This document shows, in pieces, positions 14,836 to 16,126 of a DNA stretch of 16,126 nucleotides. A model generated the notes under the pieces. The model was not told the origin of the DNA. It worked only from the letters and a program-made list of their open reading frames with translations, and searched no databases. A program made the position numbers and the translations under genes. Origin of the DNA: Chloroflexota bacterium (GTDB lineage: Bacteria > Chloroflexota > Dehalococcoidia > GIF9 > AB-539-J10). How positions within the stretch are numbered: position 1 is the first letter of the stretch; the number at the start of each line of letters is the position of its first letter. Where the stretch lies: assembly GCA_020346965.1 (NCBI GenBank), contig CP070793.1, positions 177,602 to 193,727 of the forward strand. The letters run 5' to 3'.

Positions 14836-15103
14836 ATATCCGCCTCAGCGTACTTGCATAGCCTGTCGACTGATTAGGGACAAGAAAGCGCTGATTCGCA
14901 TAGTGCGTACTGAGAATGGAGTTGCTGAGATAGATGTATTTGGGAAGAAGTCGGGCAGAGGTGCCTACTTATGCTCTAATAAAGTCTGCTGGGAATTGGC
15001 TCTCAAGAAAAATCGCTTGGAATACGCCCTGCGAACAAAACTCAATGAAGGCACTCGACAAATCCTAGTTGAATACAGCCGTAATTTGTTGGAGGACAGT
15101 TAG
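14816..15103 (+). CDS. ylxR: YlxR/RnpM family RNA-binding protein
   Basis: This 95-residue protein has the YlxR signatures PQRTCIACR near the N-terminus and [13 protein letters not shown] in the middle. The family is a small RNA-binding protein encoded between nusA and infB; in Bacillus subtilis it has been linked to RNase P RNA. It overlaps the end of nusA by 20 bp and is followed 2 bp later by infB, so all three are co-translated. The start ATG at 14816 lies within the nusA end, with GA-rich sequence upstream. Length and position are typical. Confidence 0.92.
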   Translation: MTKSQSKYPPQRTCIACRLIRDKKALIRIVRTENGVAEIDVFGKKSGRGAYLCSNKVCWELALKKNRLEYALRTKLNEGTRQILVEYSRNLLEDS

Positions 15104-15105
15104 AT

Positions 15106-16126
15106 TTGGATGATAGCAAACCAAAATTGAAGAAAGACCTGCCACAAGTTGAAATTCCGCCTTCCATAACTGTGCGTCAGTTGGCCGACGTACTACAAGT
15201 GGAGCCTACAAAAATAATTAAACAGCTCATGCGCAAAGGCATAATGGCCAATATGAATCAGAGTATCGACTTCGAAACTGCAAGCACAACAGCTACGGAC
15301 TTAGGCTATGCAGCAAAAACGGCAAAAGAGTCTAGAACTTTGCCTTCCCGAAAGGAAAAGGGGAAGGGGAAACTATCAGTTCGACCTCCAGTTGTTACTG
15401 TTATGGGACATGTGGACCACGGCAAAACCACTCTCCTAGATGTTATCAGGGAGACTAATGTAACTGCTCGCGAGGCTGGGGCAATTACACAGCATATTGG
15501 CGCCTACCAAGCCTTAGTTGATGGCCGCAAGATCACTTTTTTAGATACGCCGGGCCACGAGGCTTTCACTGTCATGAGAAGCCAAGGGGCACAAGCAACC
15601 GATATTGTAATTCTAGTGGTTGCTGCCGATGACGGTGTCATGCCTCAGACTGTGGAAGCAATAGACCACGCGAAGGCTGCCAAAGTGCCCATAGTGGTGG
15701 CCATCAACAAGATTGATAAACCTGATGCTAACCCGGAACGTATAAAACAGCAACTTACCGATCTAGGTTTAGTTGTTGAGGAGTGGGGTGGCGATACTGT
15801 CTGTGTACCTATGTCAGCCAAGCAAGCGCAAGGAATATCGGATTTACTAGAAAACTTGTTTCTAGTTGCTGATATATTGGAACTAAAAGCTGATCCTAAC
15901 AGCCCGGCTGAAGGGGTAATCATTGAGGCTAAGTTAGACAAAACTAAAGGTCCCTTAGCGACCTTCCTTGTCCAGAAGGGCACCCTCAAGCCAGGCGATA
16001 TTGTGGTAGCTGGTCGTACTTGGGGAAGAATAAAGGCAATGTTTGATGATAAAGGGAAGCAAGTTAACAAAGCTGAACCATCCATTCCGGTTGAAGTCCT
16101 CGGCTTAAATGAAGTAGCAAAATCAG
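15106..16126 (+). CDS. infB: Translation initiation factor IF-2, 3' end cut off
   Basis: I translated this frame by hand: 340 codons before the right edge. I place the start at TTG 15106, with GGAGGA nine bases upstream; the ATG at 15110 is in another frame. An IF2_N-like domain (about 17-70: [21 protein letters not shown]) is followed by a short linker and the G domain. The G domain has G1 [10 protein letters not shown] (99-108), [22 protein letters not shown] and SAK; domain II then begins ([14 protein letters not shown]). IF-2 is the GTPase that brings initiator tRNA to the ribosome. The N-terminal region is short compared with enterobacterial IF-2, as in several deep-branching anaerobes. 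Ends with the window, not a real truncation. Confidence 0.94.
   Translation, partial: MDDSKPKLKKDLPQVEIPPSITVRQLADVLQVEPTKIIKQLMRKGIMANMNQSIDFETASTTATDLGYAAKTAKESRTLPSRKEKGKGKLSVRPPVVTVMGHVDHGKTTLLDVIRETNVTAREAGAITQHIGAYQALVDGRKITFLDTPGHEAFTVMRSQGAQATDIVILVVAADDGVMPQTVEAIDHAKAAKVPIVVAINKIDKPDANPERIKQQLTDLGLVVEEWGGDTVCVPMSAKQAQGISDLLENLFLVADILELKADPNSPAEGVIIEAKLDKTKGPLATFLVQKGTLKPGDIVVAGRTWGRIKAMFDDKGKQVNKAEPSIPVEVLGLNEVAKS

Noticed and set aside
15645..16085. Minus-strand open frame of 146 codons
   Set aside because: Antisense to the infB G domain, which reads through without interruption.

Overview
This 16.1 kb window looks like chromosome from an anaerobic bacterium of moderate GC. It carries many oxygen-sensitive iron-sulfur proteins, a bacterial MEP-pathway gene (ispH) and bacterial housekeeping blocks (cmk-plsC-ispH and nusA-ylxR-infB). 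No 16S rRNA gene is present, so taxonomy is inference. My best guess is an uncultured Chloroflexota (Dehalococcoidia-like) anaerobe, because of the compact IF2 and the heterodisulfide-reductase/acyl-CoA gene mix. A Firmicutes relative of syntrophic propionate oxidisers is the main alternative.

Left block (1-9313, all minus strand, read right to left). A promoter at about 9354-9382 drives a carboxyltransferase of the transcarboxylase-12S/MmdA type. After a 330-bp non-coding stretch comes a transcarboxylase-5S/pyruvate carboxylase B-type subunit. Next are a GlcD-type FAD-linked 2-hydroxyacid dehydrogenase, a 312-residue fusion of an HdrC/GlcF-like Fe-S module with a ferredoxin and an MvhD domain, a LarA-type nickel lactate racemase, the alpha half of a class I fumarase, HdrC, and HdrB (cut by the window edge). 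Together these fit lactate/2-hydroxyacid oxidation, with electrons passed to a heterodisulfide-reductase-like chain, joined to steps of the methylmalonyl-CoA (Wood-Werkman) route. That route could run toward propionate formation or propionate oxidation. No biotin carrier, biotin carboxylase, fumarase beta subunit, HdrA or LarBCE lies in the window.

Middle block (9583-11742, plus strand): cytidylate kinase, a PlsC acyltransferase and IspH, overlapping end to end as one operon. It converges, with only 3 bp between stop codons, on a minus-strand pair (11746-13317): a HIT/HINT hydrolase and an alpha-methylacyl-CoA racemase-like class III CoA-transferase family protein.

Right block (13480-16126, plus strand): nusA, ylxR (rnpM) and infB (cut by the right edge), the usual transcription/translation operon but with no rimP in front of nusA. 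The 162-bp divergent region between the racemase gene and nusA holds back-to-back promoters, a perfect 11-bp inverted repeat spanning them, and a terminator-like hairpin in the nusA leader.

The most interesting part is the Hdr/GlcD/LarA cluster, especially the HdrC-ferredoxin-MvhD fusion lying 6 bp downstream of a lactate-dehydrogenase-type flavoprotein. I see no mobile element, CRISPR array, tRNA or rRNA.
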